Positions 63,449 to 64,000 of a DNA stretch of 64,000 nucleotides are shown piece after piece. Under the pieces are notes generated by a model that was not told the DNA's origin, did no database searches, and worked only from the letters and a program-made list of their open reading frames with translations. Position 1 is the stretch's first letter. The number at the start of each line of letters is the position of its first letter. Position numbers and translations under genes: made by a program. Source of the DNA: Faecalicatena absiana (GTDB lineage Bacteria > Bacillota > Bacilli > Lactobacillales > Lactobacillaceae); NCBI GenBank assembly GCA_017309015.1, contig JAEDAG010000002.1:1-64000 (forward strand), written 5' to 3'.

Positions 63449-64000
63449 CTATTTAGTCAGTGCCTTGATCTGCTCCTTAAGGCTTGCTACCTGGTCTTTG
63501 AGAGACTTAATCACCGGAAGCAGGGCAACTGCCAAGCGGTCATAGTTGATCCCTTCGACTTCACCCTCTGCCCCGTAGTTGACAAGCATGTCAAGGCCAG
63601 CGGCGTCAAGGTCATCGGCAATCAGGCCGTAGTAGTAGCCCGGCTTTTTGTTGTTTTCCGGGTCTTCTTCATAGCGCTTCTTTTCCGCCTTATCAATCCA
63701 CTTCTTTGGCGCAAATTCGATCAATTTTTCGCCATAAGCGTTGTTTGCGTCTTGAATGTCAGTCTTGTACTTGCGGGCTGAAGAGCTGCGGATGAGTGCC
63801 CCGTCCTCAGCAACATAGACGTTAGCCCCAGCGGATGTAGTATGGTTATACGTTGGGTAGGAATGGACCCATTGAGCATCAAGCGCTATCCTGCCGTTCC
63901 TGCAATGAATATTCACCCAGTCATAGCCAATGATATTTGTGTTGCGGGCGTTGATACTGATGTTGTTTCCACGAGTGTCGTTCCCACCAGAAACCATTGA
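63449..64000 (-). CDS. phage tail fibre/structural protein C-terminus with S74-type chaperone domain (partial)
   Basis: At least 182 aa; the 5' end is probably off the right edge, as no ribosome site is visible before the first Met at 63997. The C-terminal part SSARKYKTDIQD ... YYYGLIADDLDAAGLD ... GINYDRLAVALLPVIKSL is the intramolecular chaperone (peptidase S74) domain that trimerises tail fibres and then is cut off before the conserved Ser. It ends in a coiled coil (VASLKEQIKAL). Confidence 0.8.
   Translation of the reverse strand, partial: SMVSGGNDTRGNNISINARNTNIIGYDWVNIHCRNGRIALDAQWVHSYPTYNHTTSAGANVYVAEDGALIRSSSARKYKTDIQDANNAYGEKLIEFAPKKWIDKAEKKRYEEDPENNKKPGYYYGLIADDLDAAGLDMLVNYGAEGEVEGINYDRLAVALLPVIKSLKDQVASLKEQIKALTK

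Overview
The window looks like a chromosomal segment of a Lactobacillus delbrueckii-type lactic acid bacterium. Pointers are the GC-rich third codon positions of the housekeeping genes, a mevalonate operon, a type I-E CRISPR-Cas locus with a Cas2-exonuclease fusion, IS3, ISL3 and IS1595-type insertions, and a lysis cassette resembling L. delbrueckii phage LL-H. The species name is inference; no 16S sequence is inside the window.

Layout. 1-500: minus-strand tandem promoters and leader of an rRNA operon whose 16S gene lies off the left edge. 528-9869: a five-gene minus-strand operon for a surface polysaccharide: nucleotide-sugar dehydrogenase, a protein with four NodB-like units, a PilZ-headed processive glycosyltransferase, a second deacetylase-like protein and a GH18-like lipoprotein. 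10.1-20.8 kb: MalY-type C-S lyase, amino acid permease divergent from ornithine decarboxylase, a small lipoprotein, tRNA-Leu(CAG), an AI-2E-type membrane protein, a DUF2207 protein and a Ser/Asp-rich surface protein. 20.8-28.8 kb: hisS-aspS under a T-box, rel-dtd, prmA and a YbaK-type deacylase. 28.8-40.6 kb: two transporters, an IS3-family element sitting inside a terminator hairpin, a short UvrA-like ATPase, an acetyltransferase, a hydrolase lipoprotein and the mevalonate operon (thiolase, mvaA, mvaS). 40.8-42.5 kb: a complete MTnSag1-like element with lnu(C) lincosamide resistance and an 8-bp target duplication. 42.5-45.1 kb: a relP-response regulator-histidine kinase operon.

45.2-60.6 kb is the CRISPR-Cas region, all read on the minus strand: cas3-cse1-cse2-cas7-cas5-cas6e-cas1-cas2, then a 62-repeat array with exact 61-nt periodicity, then a small gene cut by an ISL3-family element, then a three-repeat remnant array. 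Upstream of cas3, between it and tRNA-Ser(CGA), sits a separate two-repeat mini-array with its own extended -10 promoter and a T-run terminator. Its repeats are diverged but keep the hairpin by compensatory changes. The first 12 nt of its single spacer match the cas3 ribosome-binding site at 11 of 12 positions, directly after an AA dinucleotide that would serve as PAM. This is the layout expected of a cas-regulating (CreR-type) RNA that sends Cascade to repress its own operon, and it is the most interesting item here.

60.7-64.0 kb: tRNA-Ser(CGA) followed by the lysis end of a prophage (S74-type tail chaperone domain, small proteins, LLH-type holin, GH25 endolysin) that runs off the right edge. 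The tRNA 3' end is the likely attachment site.
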